DNA of 64,000 bases from Flavisolibacter tropicus (GTDB lineage Bacteria > Bacteroidota > Bacteroidia > Chitinophagales > Chitinophagaceae), in the NCBI RefSeq assembly GCF_001644645.1, contig NZ_CP011390.1, positions 744,001 through 808,000 of the forward strand. Reading direction: 5' to 3'. Below are positions 43,696 to 52,117 of this stretch, piece by piece (the stretch's first letter is position 1; each line of letters begins with the position of its first letter). The notes below the pieces were generated by a model. It saw only the letters and a list, made by a program, of their open reading frames with translations. It did no database searches and was not told the DNA's origin. The position numbers and the translations under genes are program-made.

Positions 43696-44700
43696 ATGAG
43701 TACGGTCAACCTGAAGCAACTGGCTAAAGAATTGAATCTTTCTGTTTCCACGGTGTCAAAAGCGTTTAAGAACAGCTATGACATTAGCGAGGCAACAAGA
43801 GAACGCATCTTGACAAGGGCAAAACAGCTTAACTACCAACCCAATCCTTATGCGGCGGGCTTGCGTACACAACGTAGCCAAACCATTGCTGTTGTGATTC
43901 CGGAAATAGCCAACAATTTTTTTGTACAGGCCATTAATGGAATTGAAACAGTAGCCCAGGGAATGGGATATCATGTAATGATCTATCTCACGCATGAAGA
44001 TCAAAGTAAAGAGCAGGCTTTTTTACAACACTTGCAAAATGGACGAGTAGACGCCATACTATTATCACTATCCTCAGGTAAAGACCATGCGCAGCAATTG
44101 AAAGAGCTACAAAAAAGAGATATTCCCATTGTGCTGTTCGACCGTATAGATACGCAAGTAGATGCTATTAAAATACAGACTGATAATATAGAGAGTAGCT
44201 ATAAGGCCACTACACACCTGATAGAAGCTGGTTGCAAAAAGATCGCGCATCTTACCCTTTCAGAAAAATTAGCCATCAGCAACGATCGTTTAGAGGGATA
44301 TAAACGAGCACTTAAAGATGCTGGCCTGAAGTTTAAGAAAGAACTGGTAGTCGATTGCAGTCTTACTAAAAATAATGAAGACCAGATTGTGCAACTGTTG
44401 CAGAAATTAAGACCTGATGGACTCTTTAGCGGTTTTGAGAAGTTGGCCTTGCAAACTTACCAGGTTTGCGAGAAGTTGAACGTAAATATTCCCAACGATC
44501 TAAAACTGATTTCCTTTTCTAACCTGCCAATTGCAGAATTGTTGAACCCTGGATTGAGTGTAGTTGTACAACCTGCTTTTGAAATAGGCAAAGTAGCTGC
44601 TGAAATGATATTTGAATTGTTGAAAATAAAAGGCAGTAACAGAATTAAAACTATTACCATTCCTTCGCATTTGATCAAGAGAAAATCAACAGGTAATTAG
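43696..44700 (+). CDS. LacI-family transcriptional regulator of the uxu genes
   Basis: 334 residues. The N-terminal helix-turn-helix and hinge are typical (VNLKQLAKELNLSVSTVSKAF, then RERILTRAKQLNYQPNPYA), followed by the periplasmic-binding-protein-like sensor domain (TIAVVIPEIANNFFVQAINGIE, PIVLFDRI, ATTHLIEAGCKKIAHLT, SNLPIAELLNPGLSVVVQP). It is transcribed away from the mannonate genes with a 137-bp intergenic region containing a palindromic operator candidate, so it most likely represses uxuA and the SDR gene until a uronate-derived inducer binds. Inducer identity is unknown. Confidence 0.92.
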   Translation: MSTVNLKQLAKELNLSVSTVSKAFKNSYDISEATRERILTRAKQLNYQPNPYAAGLRTQRSQTIAVVIPEIANNFFVQAINGIETVAQGMGYHVMIYLTHEDQSKEQAFLQHLQNGRVDAILLSLSSGKDHAQQLKELQKRDIPIVLFDRIDTQVDAIKIQTDNIESSYKATTHLIEAGCKKIAHLTLSEKLAISNDRLEGYKRALKDAGLKFKKELVVDCSLTKNNEDQIVQLLQKLRPDGLFSGFEKLALQTYQVCEKLNVNIPNDLKLISFSNLPIAELLNPGLSVVVQPAFEIGKVAAEMIFELLKIKGSNRIKTITIPSHLIKRKSTGN

Positions 44701-44850
44701 TGTAGGCAATCTATTATGCTATTCTGCTTCTCACCCCGTTGCTATGTTTTGCATTAGTGTTAGGCAAAGGAAGCAACACTACGGCTTACAGGTATTTACA
44801 AATACTCCCCCCATTCTTCCATTGCCAATAAGGTAAATTGACAAACAGAA

Positions 44851-45093
44851 ATGGAAATAATAATTAAACAAGTTGATCCAGCCGATACCCAAGTGCTAAA
44901 ATTGATTGGTAAACCGGATGCTTACCAGATCAGCCTGTATGGCATTGAGAAATGTAATCTGGAATCGCCCAAATCGTTGAATAAGAACGACGCTTATATG
45001 TTAGGCGCCTTTTCTGGTGATCAGCTGGTAGGCATAGGCGGGGTAAAAATAATAGACAGCTATTCTGAAATAAAAAGAATTGATCAGCAATGA
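44851..45093 (+). pseudogene. Truncated GNAT acetyltransferase fragment
   Basis: 80 residues starting MEIIIKQVDPADTQVLKLIG, with the GNAT N-terminal strand-helix pattern and the AFSGDQLVGIGGVKII strands that precede the acetyl-CoA loop. The frame breaks at SEIKRIDQQ and a stop, exactly where family members continue into a V-x-x-x-x-R-G-x-G loop. The acetyl-CoA binding half is missing, so the protein should be inactive. The next ORF begins at the break in another frame and codes for the tail of an unrelated protein, indicating a deletion junction. Confidence 0.75.
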
Positions 45094-45616
45094 AAAGGAT
45101 GGCGATGTAGAGGTGTTTTCAAGTTATAGTTCACGCACAGTAAATAACTTTTGGAATCTCCTGTTCTATAATACCCAAACGGGTCAAATTAATATATTAG
45201 ACGAAAATCGCCGGATGGTGATCACCAGTATGGAGTATAAAGTACACCCACCGGCTACGATAGGTGTAATTTTCTACGAGATAAAGGTAGCCGACTATAA
45301 TAAAGACGGTCTGCAGGACCATAAGGATCCCACCTACCTTTTTGTATCCAACCACGATGGAACTACATTTAGACAACTGTCTCCCAATGAAATCAATCTT
45401 ACCCATTGGCAGTTGTTAGCCAAATCCTCTCTTGTGCTGATGCAGGGTACAAGAAACAGTAACAATGACAAGAAATTTGATGAAGAAGACGAAACAGTGG
45501 TTTACCAGTTTGATTTAAACAAGAACACGGTTCCTGCTGAACCCTTTTCCAAAGATCTGGTAGAGCGTTTAAAGCTTACTCTGTGGAAACACTGGGGGCA
45601 GCAAAAAAAGGGCTAG
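45080..45616 (+). pseudogene. C-terminal fragment of a hypothetical protein
   Basis: 178 codons opening at a TTG just after an in-frame stop at 45065-45070, with no ATG or ribosome binding site. The translation is good protein: ILDENRRMVITSMEYKVHP, IFYEIKVADYNKDGLQDHKD (an EF-hand-like DYNKDG), HDGTTFRQLSPNEINLTHWQ, and RNSNNDKKFDEEDETVVYQFD (another Asp-rich loop). The family is not named here; similar conserved Bacteroidota proteins usually have an N-terminal lipoprotein signal, which is absent. I read this as a gene that lost its 5-prime half in the event that also cut the GNAT gene. Confidence 0.6.
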
Positions 45617-46007
45617 TGCCAGTTGGTTACTTTTCGGTTAAGCTTTCTCTTTGGGTTGCTTTTGTGTTTGTTTGAGAGTTGTTTTTCCCCGCTTCGGAAA
45701 TCTTCGAACAATTCCAAAACAATGGTAAAAGAATGACGGAAGAAAAGCTTAAATAAGAAGATGTGGGAGGAGGCTACAAAGATAATATTGCTAGTTGTAA
45801 AATGAAACTATTCTATAGTTGATTATCGTTGTTTGCTAACTGTCGTTATGTTTTATGACCAACAATCTTAGTATGTGTAGAAGTAATAACTTTTATTGGA
45901 CTATGGATGAAAACAACAGTAGTGGTTCAGGGGATTAATAAAAGTACAAGTGGTTATGTAAATTTGTGAGTTGCAGGCAATTTTAAGTAATATCACTGAC
46001 TAACATT
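45617..46007. promoter_or_regulatory. 391-bp intergenic region before the Crp/Fnr gene
   Basis: No gene is seen. TAAATTTG at 45959-45966 matches the Bacteroidota -7 box TAnnTTTG exactly and lies 41 bp before the ATG at 46008; no TTG is found at the expected -33 distance, so the promoter call is weak. The rest is unremarkable. Confidence 0.35.
45959..45966 (+). promoter_or_regulatory. Candidate -7 promoter box TAAATTTG
   Basis: The sequence matches the Bacteroidota primary sigma -7 consensus TAnnTTTG and sits 41 bp before the Crp/Fnr start codon. No TTG is found about 19 bp upstream, so the element is only partly supported. Confidence 0.3.
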
Positions 46008-46583
46008 ATGTCTGAAATATTTAAGAATCATATAGAGAAGTTCATCAAAATTAATGTTAAAGAATTTGAGGACATTTTCTCCTTTTTTCAACTGCAACAG
46101 GTGAGAAAGAAAGAGAACGTACTTGTTGAAGGGAACGTTTGTAAATACCATTATTTTGTTCTTAAAGGCTGTTTGCGTAAGTTCTTTCTTACGGAAAAAG
46201 GTACAGAGCAAACCACTGAATTTGCCATTGAAACCTGGTGGATGACAGATCATATTTCTTACGAACGCCGGTTGCCATCCGAATTCTTTATTCAGGCGGT
46301 AGAAAACACTGAAGTATTACGCATTGACAGTCACTCGCAGGAAGAACTACTGAAGGCTTTTCCTAAAATGGAACGCTATTTCCGGTTCATTTATCAACGG
46401 GCTTTTGCAGCTTCACAGATGCGTATAAAATACTTGTATGATCTTTCTAAAGAAGATTTCTTCCAGCATTTCAATAAGCTTTATCCTGAGTTTGTACAAA
46501 GGATCCCTCAGCATTTAATCGCTTCCTTTTTAGGATTTACACCAGAGTACTTAAGTGAAATTCGAAAAAGATCACATTCTTAA
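46008..46583 (+). CDS. Crp/Fnr-family transcriptional regulator
   Basis: 191 residues. An N-terminal cNMP-binding-like beta-roll (VRKKENVLVEGNVCKYHYFVLKG, then TEFAIETWWMTD) lacks the canonical FGE...RxA phosphate cassette, so it probably does not bind cAMP in the usual way. The C-terminal helix-turn-helix is short but recognisable: RIPQHLIASFLGFTPEYLSEIRKR. This is the form common in Bacteroidota. A carboxymuconolactone decarboxylase/AhpD-like gene follows 70 bp downstream and is a likely target, a frequent pairing from memory. Confidence 0.85.
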   Translation: MSEIFKNHIEKFIKINVKEFEDIFSFFQLQQVRKKENVLVEGNVCKYHYFVLKGCLRKFFLTEKGTEQTTEFAIETWWMTDHISYERRLPSEFFIQAVENTEVLRIDSHSQEELLKAFPKMERYFRFIYQRAFAASQMRIKYLYDLSKEDFFQHFNKLYPEFVQRIPQHLIASFLGFTPEYLSEIRKRSHS

Positions 46584-46653
46584 ACCAGTTTAAGTTTTTC
46601 CTGTTTTCTGTTGTTGACCTTTGCCCTATCAAAAAAATTAAATGGTAATAAAA

Positions 46654-47148
46654 ATGGAAAACAGATTAAATATCAACCAGGTAGAACCTCAGGCATATAA
46701 AGCTATGTACGCATTGGAAGGCTATTTAGCATCCTCTCAGCTGAAAAAATCACACAAGGAGCTGATAAAAATTCGAGCTTCTCAAATCAACCGTTGTTCA
46801 TTTTGTATTGATATGCACACAAAAGATGCGCTTAAAAATGGTGAAACGGCTCAGCGTATATTTTTACTGAATGCCTGGAATGAAACGGATTTATTTACCG
46901 ACGAAGAGAAAGCTATATTGGCCATAACTGAAGAAGTAACACTCGTTCATCAACAAGGATTAACCGACGAAACGTACAAAGCAGCTGAAAAGCTTTTTGA
47001 TGAGCAATATATTGCCCAGCTTATAATGGCTGTGGTAACAATAAATGCATGGAACCGGATTGCCGTCAGCACCAACCTGGGTGTAGAAATAAAAGTAGAT
47101 CCTTCTTTTACCAACGATCCTCACCCTACCCTACAGCCAACCAATTAA
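46654..47148 (+). CDS. AhpD-like carboxymuconolactone decarboxylase-family protein
   Basis: 164 residues from ATG 46654 (MENRLNINQVEPQAYKAM); an ATG at 46642 four codons earlier is also possible. The core has LIKIRASQINRCSFCIDMHTKDALKNG with the CxxC-x3-H redox/proton relay of AhpD-like peroxidases, followed by helices around DEQYIAQLIMAVVTINAWNRIAV. Members act as alkylhydroperoxidase-type proteins or reduce small organic peroxides in the cytoplasm. It lies directly after the Crp/Fnr regulator gene in the same direction, probably controlled by it. Confidence 0.88.
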   Translation: MENRLNINQVEPQAYKAMYALEGYLASSQLKKSHKELIKIRASQINRCSFCIDMHTKDALKNGETAQRIFLLNAWNETDLFTDEEKAILAITEEVTLVHQQGLTDETYKAAEKLFDEQYIAQLIMAVVTINAWNRIAVSTNLGVEIKVDPSFTNDPHPTLQPTN

Positions 47149-47478
47149 ATCTAACAGGAACTCGTTGTAGTTAATAAAACTAGCTAGCGGCGGGTTCTTG
47201 TTTTCTTGCAGTACTGATGTTAGCAGTAAAACTGATCAGGCTATTATTGAAAGAGCATCAGTAGTCCTCAAAAGCACATTCAATTTAAGAATGAATTCTA
47301 CTGCCGTTGTATAAGCCAAAGCAGTAGCATTGCTTATTTCTTTGTAAGATAGTTTGTGTTCTCTTCAACAATAATGTAATTAACAAGAAAGTCACTTATC
47401 TATTGTTGGTATCTATAGTAAACGTGTTACAGAGCTGGTTCTGGTCTAAATTTTTCTACAATAAGAAAAAGAACGGTT
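47149..47478. other. 330-bp intergenic stretch, nothing recognised
   Basis: No ORF, hairpin or repeat could be supported between the AhpD-like gene and the first response regulator. It presumably contains the promoter of the response regulator. Confidence 0.4.
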
Positions 47479-47898
47479 ATGATCAATGGCCCTATTGTGA
47501 TTATTGATGATGATAAAGACGACCAGGAAATTTACGCTGAAGCTATCAAAGCTATTGGTTTTACCAATGACATACATTTCTTTAACGGGGGCAAGGAAGC
47601 GTTAGATTATTTAAACACCACAGAAGAGCAACCATTTATACTCTTGTCTGATATCAACATGCCTGGGATGACAGGATTGGAGCTTAAGAAGAGTATAGAA
47701 GACGATCCTTACTTAAAAGCGAAGGGCATACCCTTTGTGTTTATTTCTACTAATGCTACAAAAGTATCCGTGCGCCATGCTTATGCCTTGAGTGTGCAAG
47801 GTTATTTTCAAAAGCCAGACAATATGGAAGAGATAAAAGAAATGTTGCAGACCTTATTTTCCTATTGGACTCGTTGCAAACACATTAACAGTACCTGA
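47479..47898 (+). CDS. Single-domain response regulator (CheY-like receiver)
   Basis: 139 residues consisting of one receiver domain and a short tail. The acidic pocket is IVIIDDDKDD at the N-terminus, the phospho-acceptor Asp is in LLSDINMPGMTGLELK (~58), the Thr/Ser switch in FVFISTNA and the Lys in YFQKPD. With no output domain it acts by protein contact, as in stand-alone receivers of phosphorelays. A second receiver gene lies 54 bp downstream; no histidine kinase is in the window, so the cognate kinase is elsewhere. Confidence 0.92.
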   Translation: MINGPIVIIDDDKDDQEIYAEAIKAIGFTNDIHFFNGGKEALDYLNTTEEQPFILLSDINMPGMTGLELKKSIEDDPYLKAKGIPFVFISTNATKVSVRHAYALSVQGYFQKPDNMEEIKEMLQTLFSYWTRCKHINST

Positions 47899-47952
47899 TC
47901 TTTCCTATGAATAACCTTAGACAAGTTTATTAAATACGTTTTAAAACATTTT

Positions 47953-48372
47953 ATGAAGAGAACAACTTTTTCCCTTTTAGTGGTAGACGATGACGAAGAC
48001 GACCGTATGATCATAGATGATGCCTTTCTTGAAATAGGCTATGCAGGCCAGGTTAAGAAGTTCATGAATGGAAAAATGTTGTTTGATTACCTGGAACAAA
48101 TAGACCCTTCTTTCTATCCATCCCTGATCGTTTTAGATAATACGTTGCCAAAGATGGGTGCAGAAGATATTCTTACGCTTTTGAAGGAAAGCCCTGCTTA
48201 CCAGTCTATTCCTGTGGTTGTATATACTACATCCCTATCTCCTTCCAGGCAAGAAAAACTTTTGCAAAAAGGTGTATATGCCTGTTATCAAAAAGGGGAA
48301 GTGATGGAAAAGGTGATTGAATTGGCTAAACAGTTAAGAGAATTGGCTGAAAGCAACAGTCCAAAGGAATAA
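47953..48372 (+). CDS. Single-domain response regulator (CheY-like receiver)
   Basis: 139 residues, receiver only. The acidic pair is in LLVVDDDEDDRMIIDDAF, the phospho-acceptor Asp in LIVLDNTLPKMGAEDIL (~59), the switch Thr in VVVYTTSLS and the conserved Lys in ACYQKGEV. The usual K-P is K-G here. It follows another receiver gene in the same orientation, so the two form an orphan phospho-relay pair, perhaps with different timing or partners. A long hairpin overlaps its stop codon and a second hairpin follows. Confidence 0.9.
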   Translation: MKRTTFSLLVVDDDEDDRMIIDDAFLEIGYAGQVKKFMNGKMLFDYLEQIDPSFYPSLIVLDNTLPKMGAEDILTLLKESPAYQSIPVVVYTTSLSPSRQEKLLQKGVYACYQKGEVMEKVIELAKQLRELAESNSPKE

Positions 48373-48440
48373 GGCTTGTACCGTACAGCCTTATTCCTTT
48401 ATTAATTAATAAGGGCAGCCAGAAGGCTGCCCTTTATCTA
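48363..48440 (+). terminator. Two tandem hairpins after the response regulators
   Basis: Hairpin 1: AAAGGAATAAGGC (48363-48375) / GCCTTATTCCTTT (48388-48400), a 13-bp stem that begins inside the last codons of the response regulator. Hairpin 2: AAGGGCAGCC (48411-48420) / GGCTGCCCTT (48425-48434), loop AGAA, followed by only a short T-run. Together they likely terminate transcription and protect the mRNA end. Confidence 0.75.
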
Positions 48441-48564
48441 AGTTTTCATCGTTCTTCGTCAAACGCACCATTCACTCTTCACTCGTTATTCATAGTGTAT
48501 TCTTTCACACTTGCCACACTCACAATTATATATAGCCAATCATCGTGCCAAACGCCATTCACTA
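48441..48564. other. Short noncoding gap between convergent genes
   Basis: Holds CATTCACTATT-like and CACTCTTCACTCG-like stretches that appear to be low-complexity noncoding sequence. No feature is supportable. Confidence 0.3.
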
Positions 48565-48783
48565 TTATTTTTTAGTGTCAACCTGTTTGTTTACCATTGG
48601 CCACGTCGTTATGGTATCAATAACAGACCCTTGGAGCATAGGTACAAAAAGTCGTACAGGTTGGGCTATTAATGAGATCATCAATAGCGGCGTAAAAGAA
48701 AATATGATATTCCATAAAAGGATGGTCACTATTGTTGTAACATAAATACGAACAGTAGCTTTGCTTGATCTTTCCTTTTGCAT
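48565..48783 (-). CDS. Small membrane protein translationally coupled to a serine hydrolase gene
   Basis: 72 residues. The ATG overlaps the upstream stop as TAATG at 48785-48781, a pattern typical of coupled translation. A basic N-terminus (MQKERSSKATVRIYV) leads into one long hydrophobic segment (TIVTILLWNIIFSFTPLLMI) that should span the membrane, and a polar tail ending NKQVDTKK. Codon use looks like that of the neighbours. I do not recognise the family. A chance ORF is possible, but the coupling and membrane-helix pattern favour a real gene. Confidence 0.5.
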   Translation of the reverse strand: MQKERSSKATVRIYVTTIVTILLWNIIFSFTPLLMISLIAQPVRLFVPMLQGSVIDTITTWPMVNKQVDTKK

Positions 48784-50531
48784 TAAAGATGACTGTCTGG
48801 ATTGTTCAAGCGCGTGAAGGGAATATTGTGGATCACAGGATTGGTGTAATCGAGTGCCACTATTTTGCCCGACTTATCGCGTTTAAAGCGCATCAGCATA
48901 CGGCCTAATTGAAAAGTGTCGGTATCTACTGGCTTTAAGGGCAAACTATACGATGGTGTGTGTTCAATAGTAGCCAGGAGACCATCCCCTTTCGATCTTA
49001 TTTGGAAAACAATTCCTATTTCATCGCTGCTATATCGTCCGGCAAATGCCTTCAGTTCTTCTATTGTGTGGGCATAGGGCTTAGCACGACGATAGCGGGT
49101 GGTTTTGCCATCCATAGACTTAAGTTCAAACTGGTCGGGAAAGAGGAAATTGACTGTAAACTCGTCACCTGACATATATTGCAAGGAAGTTCCCCAGCGT
49201 TTAAAATGATCCTTTGCTTGCGCCACCAGTGCAGGGCCGTCGTCAAAACGAAGTCTGCCGTGGTCCACTACTAATCGTAGTGGCTCTCCGGTAGTTTCAC
49301 TCCAATACAATCCTGTTCGACTATTCAAGTTGAGTATTACTGTATCCACACCATCGGCAGCTATTGGTGGTATTGTGTTATCAGCCGTTGAGGTTGTTGT
49401 AGCAGGCAGGTATAGTGATGCTATGCGATGTGCCATGTTAGATGTGCCCATGGCATCTGTATTACACATTAGTGCAATAGAAAGTCCTTGTTCCGAAAAA
49501 CGGCCTAGCCAGGTGCTATAGCCAGCGGCGCCACCACTGTGCCACACTTCTTTAGTACCCCGAAAAGTATCCAGGAAAAGCCCGCGTGCATATCCAAGCT
49601 TCCTACCCTGGTTCAGTATGGCCGGCTCTTGCAGTTTCTGTGTAACAAAGCTTCCCAGGCGGTTGTTTGTTAGTGCGTCGTTCCAGATCAACAGGTCACT
49701 TGGTGTGCTAAGCAAGCCACCGCCGCCACCACGATCCTTGTCCAGCTTCATGGACATCGACCAACCTTTGCTCCCTTTATCATAAGCAAGGGCGCGGTCT
49801 TTCACAATTACTTTCATGTCTGTGCGGTAGGCCGTATGTTGCATGCCCAGTGGTTCAAACAAACGTTTATGGGTGAAGTCGTCGAACGACATTCCGCTTG
49901 TGCGTGCCACAATCTCTTTTAGTAATACATAGCCGCTGTTAGAATAAGAAAATTCATCGCCAGGCGCAAAATTGAGCCCCTTCTGGCGTAAGATCAAGGT
50001 CAGGGCGTCTTCATTACCTGCAGTAAGCGATATGATGCCTGTCCAATCGCGGATACCGCTGGTATGAGTGAGCAGGTGGTCTAACGTTATCTTCTTACCG
50101 TAATCCGGTAATTCAGGAATATACTTGTGTATGTCTTCAGTAAGTGAGAGCTTTCCTTCTTCTACAAGGAGCAATGTTGAGGCTGCCACAAACTGCTTTA
50201 CTACAGATGCCGCATCAAAGACTGAATTGGTGCTTATAGCTACATTGCGCTCCAGGTCAGCTGCACCGAAGCCTTTGTTATAGACCACCTTGCCGTTTTG
50301 AGAGACTGCACAGGCGCATCCGGGTGTTTCTACTGTGGCCCAGTTGAAGATCTTATCGATCTCATTGGATTTGTCTTGAGCGTAACTGTTGACGCCACCA
50401 TGCAAAGTGATGAATACTACTAATACCTGAAAGAAAAACGGCATCGGTGCAGATGGGCAGGTGGCACGGCATTTAGAAAGAGTATATATTCTATTAGGCG
50501 TATTGCGGTTCATGATGTTTGATACTTGCAT
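48783..50531 (-). CDS. Beta-lactamase-family serine hydrolase
   Basis: 582 residues. The serine-hydrolase (class C beta-lactamase/DD-peptidase) core has the nucleophile motif SVVK in FDAASVVKQFVAAS, the YSN-type motif in FSYSNSGYVLLKEIV and the third motif HSGGAAGYSTW. It follows the usual family order, with a further C-terminal region of ~150 residues related to lipocalin-like extensions (RLVVDHGRLRFDDG, YRRAKPYAHTI). The N-terminus has several possible starts (50531, 50513, 50444); the last gives the cleanest signal peptide (MPFFFQVLVVFITLHGGVN). Secreted or periplasmic; natural substrate unknown (peptides, esters or peptidoglycan). Confidence 0.88.
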   Translation of the reverse strand: MQVSNIMNRNTPNRIYTLSKCRATCPSAPMPFFFQVLVVFITLHGGVNSYAQDKSNEIDKIFNWATVETPGCACAVSQNGKVVYNKGFGAADLERNVAISTNSVFDAASVVKQFVAASTLLLVEEGKLSLTEDIHKYIPELPDYGKKITLDHLLTHTSGIRDWTGIISLTAGNEDALTLILRQKGLNFAPGDEFSYSNSGYVLLKEIVARTSGMSFDDFTHKRLFEPLGMQHTAYRTDMKVIVKDRALAYDKGSKGWSMSMKLDKDRGGGGGLLSTPSDLLIWNDALTNNRLGSFVTQKLQEPAILNQGRKLGYARGLFLDTFRGTKEVWHSGGAAGYSTWLGRFSEQGLSIALMCNTDAMGTSNMAHRIASLYLPATTTSTADNTIPPIAADGVDTVILNLNSRTGLYWSETTGEPLRLVVDHGRLRFDDGPALVAQAKDHFKRWGTSLQYMSGDEFTVNFLFPDQFELKSMDGKTTRYRRAKPYAHTIEELKAFAGRYSSDEIGIVFQIRSKGDGLLATIEHTPSYSLPLKPVDTDTFQLGRMLMRFKRDKSGKIVALDYTNPVIHNIPFTRLNNPDSHL

Positions 50532-50603
50532 ATGGTTGGATTTTTTTTAGCGGACTAGCTAATTTGAATATGCGTAATTACTTTTCAGATGCTATTACGA
50601 CGG

Positions 50604-51932
50604 TTAGCCTTCCTTGGTAAATACCTTCTCCCGGCCATTACGAATAACCGTCATCTCTTTTTTTGCTGTGTCAAATAGAAACTCGACGGGAGCCGATTCA
50701 ATCTTAAATCTATCAGGAGCTGTTGGCACTAGCGGAATTGCAGACTGATTGGTCAATTGAACAAAAAGTTTTGTACCATCCCTGGTTACTGTAAATTTTA
50801 CGGGAGCACCAGCACTTGAATAAACGCCTACATATTTTTCCAGCTCTTCTGTACTAATGGCTATTGATTCAAAACTGGGTATTGTAAATGGCTTATTGTA
50901 ATAAATGTCAAAAACGCCATCTATGATATTGGATACCGGGTACACTTTTGCGTTAGTAGCGTAAGAAACAACAAGCTTTTCTTCTGGTTGGTAAACGAGC
51001 CAGGATCCAAAGTTGTCAATGCCACCTGTATGCCCATAAAAGGTTTTGCCGTTGTAGGTAAAGGTGGTCATACCTAATTGATTTTGCATCATTTGAGCAA
51101 GGCTTGCTTTTGAAACGATCTTCTCGTTGAAGAGTGCCTGAATGAATTTAGCCTGGTCGGCTGGCGTGGAGATCATGGCGCCTGATCCGAATAGAATACT
51201 GTTATGCGTTATGGGCAGCTGTTCCCAGTCGCGGCTATACCTGTAAGAAAAACTTTCATTATGGTTCGCATCAATATTCCCGGTGCCCATGTAGGTATCC
51301 TTAAGCCCGATCTTTGAAGCGATCTGTTTTTTAAAGGCTTCATTGTAGGATTTGCCGGTTACCTTTTCTACGATAGAGCCCAAAATAAAATAACCGGAAT
51401 TGCTGTAAGCATATTTTGTATCGGGTTCAAAATCAGCCTTGCTTTTAGCAATAAAAGTCATCATATCCTCTTTAGATATTCCACTTGTTCTGTGCGTTCG
51501 CACATCCTGGTCTTCTGATACGTCATGAATGCCACTTCGGTGTGCAAGGATATTGGCTATTGTGATTTTATTGGAATTGGGGATCTGTGGATAGAATTTG
51601 TCTAGGTGGTCTGTCAGTTTTAGTCTGCCTTCCTCTGCAAGTTGAAAGATCAGGGCAGCCGTGAACATTTTTGTAACGGAACCGATACGGTACTTGGTAG
51701 CTGCTGTTGCCGGTTTCTTGTCGATACCATTGATCTGGCTATAACCGATAGAACGTGTGTATTGAACATTTGCATCTTTGGAAATAAACAGGCTTCCCAT
51801 GGCCTTATCCTTTTCTGACAGACGGTCAAAGAATTGATCAAGTTTGGCTTTGTCCAGCGGCTGTGCGTATGCTGCAGTACACAAGGTCAGTGCCATTAGT
51901 AAGATCAATAACGTTTTACATTTTATCATCAT
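50604..51932 (-). CDS. Beta-lactamase-family serine hydrolase
   Basis: 442 residues from ATG 51932 (MMIKCKTLLILLMALTLC), which gives a proper signal peptide ending AAYAQ; the frame is open to 52109 but the extra N-terminus makes no sense for export. Catalytic motifs: SVTK in YRIGSVTKMFTAALI, YSN in YAYSNSGYFILGSIV and HTGG in YGHTGGIDNFGSW. A C-terminal domain of ~100 residues follows (EELEKYVGVYSSAGAPVKFTVTRDG) as in many Bacteroidota family members. Periplasmic hydrolase; target unknown. It shares a gene neighbourhood with a second serine hydrolase downstream. Confidence 0.88.
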   Translation of the reverse strand: MMIKCKTLLILLMALTLCTAAYAQPLDKAKLDQFFDRLSEKDKAMGSLFISKDANVQYTRSIGYSQINGIDKKPATAATKYRIGSVTKMFTAALIFQLAEEGRLKLTDHLDKFYPQIPNSNKITIANILAHRSGIHDVSEDQDVRTHRTSGISKEDMMTFIAKSKADFEPDTKYAYSNSGYFILGSIVEKVTGKSYNEAFKKQIASKIGLKDTYMGTGNIDANHNESFSYRYSRDWEQLPITHNSILFGSGAMISTPADQAKFIQALFNEKIVSKASLAQMMQNQLGMTTFTYNGKTFYGHTGGIDNFGSWLVYQPEEKLVVSYATNAKVYPVSNIIDGVFDIYYNKPFTIPSFESIAISTEELEKYVGVYSSAGAPVKFTVTRDGTKLFVQLTNQSAIPLVPTAPDRFKIESAPVEFLFDTAKKEMTVIRNGREKVFTKEG

Positions 51933-52117
51933 TAATAAGCTGCTGCGGTGTATGGTTACAGCTACATTATGGGCTGGTTGCATCTCTCTCATAGTAATTG
52001 CGGTTTGTTTTTTATTGAGTATAGTGTGAATAAAAGAACTTTGCGTTTCAAAGTAAATGGGCAAAAAAACATGCGGTCTTATTTCTTGCGTAAGAAGTAA
52101 GCCGCACATCTTCGTTT

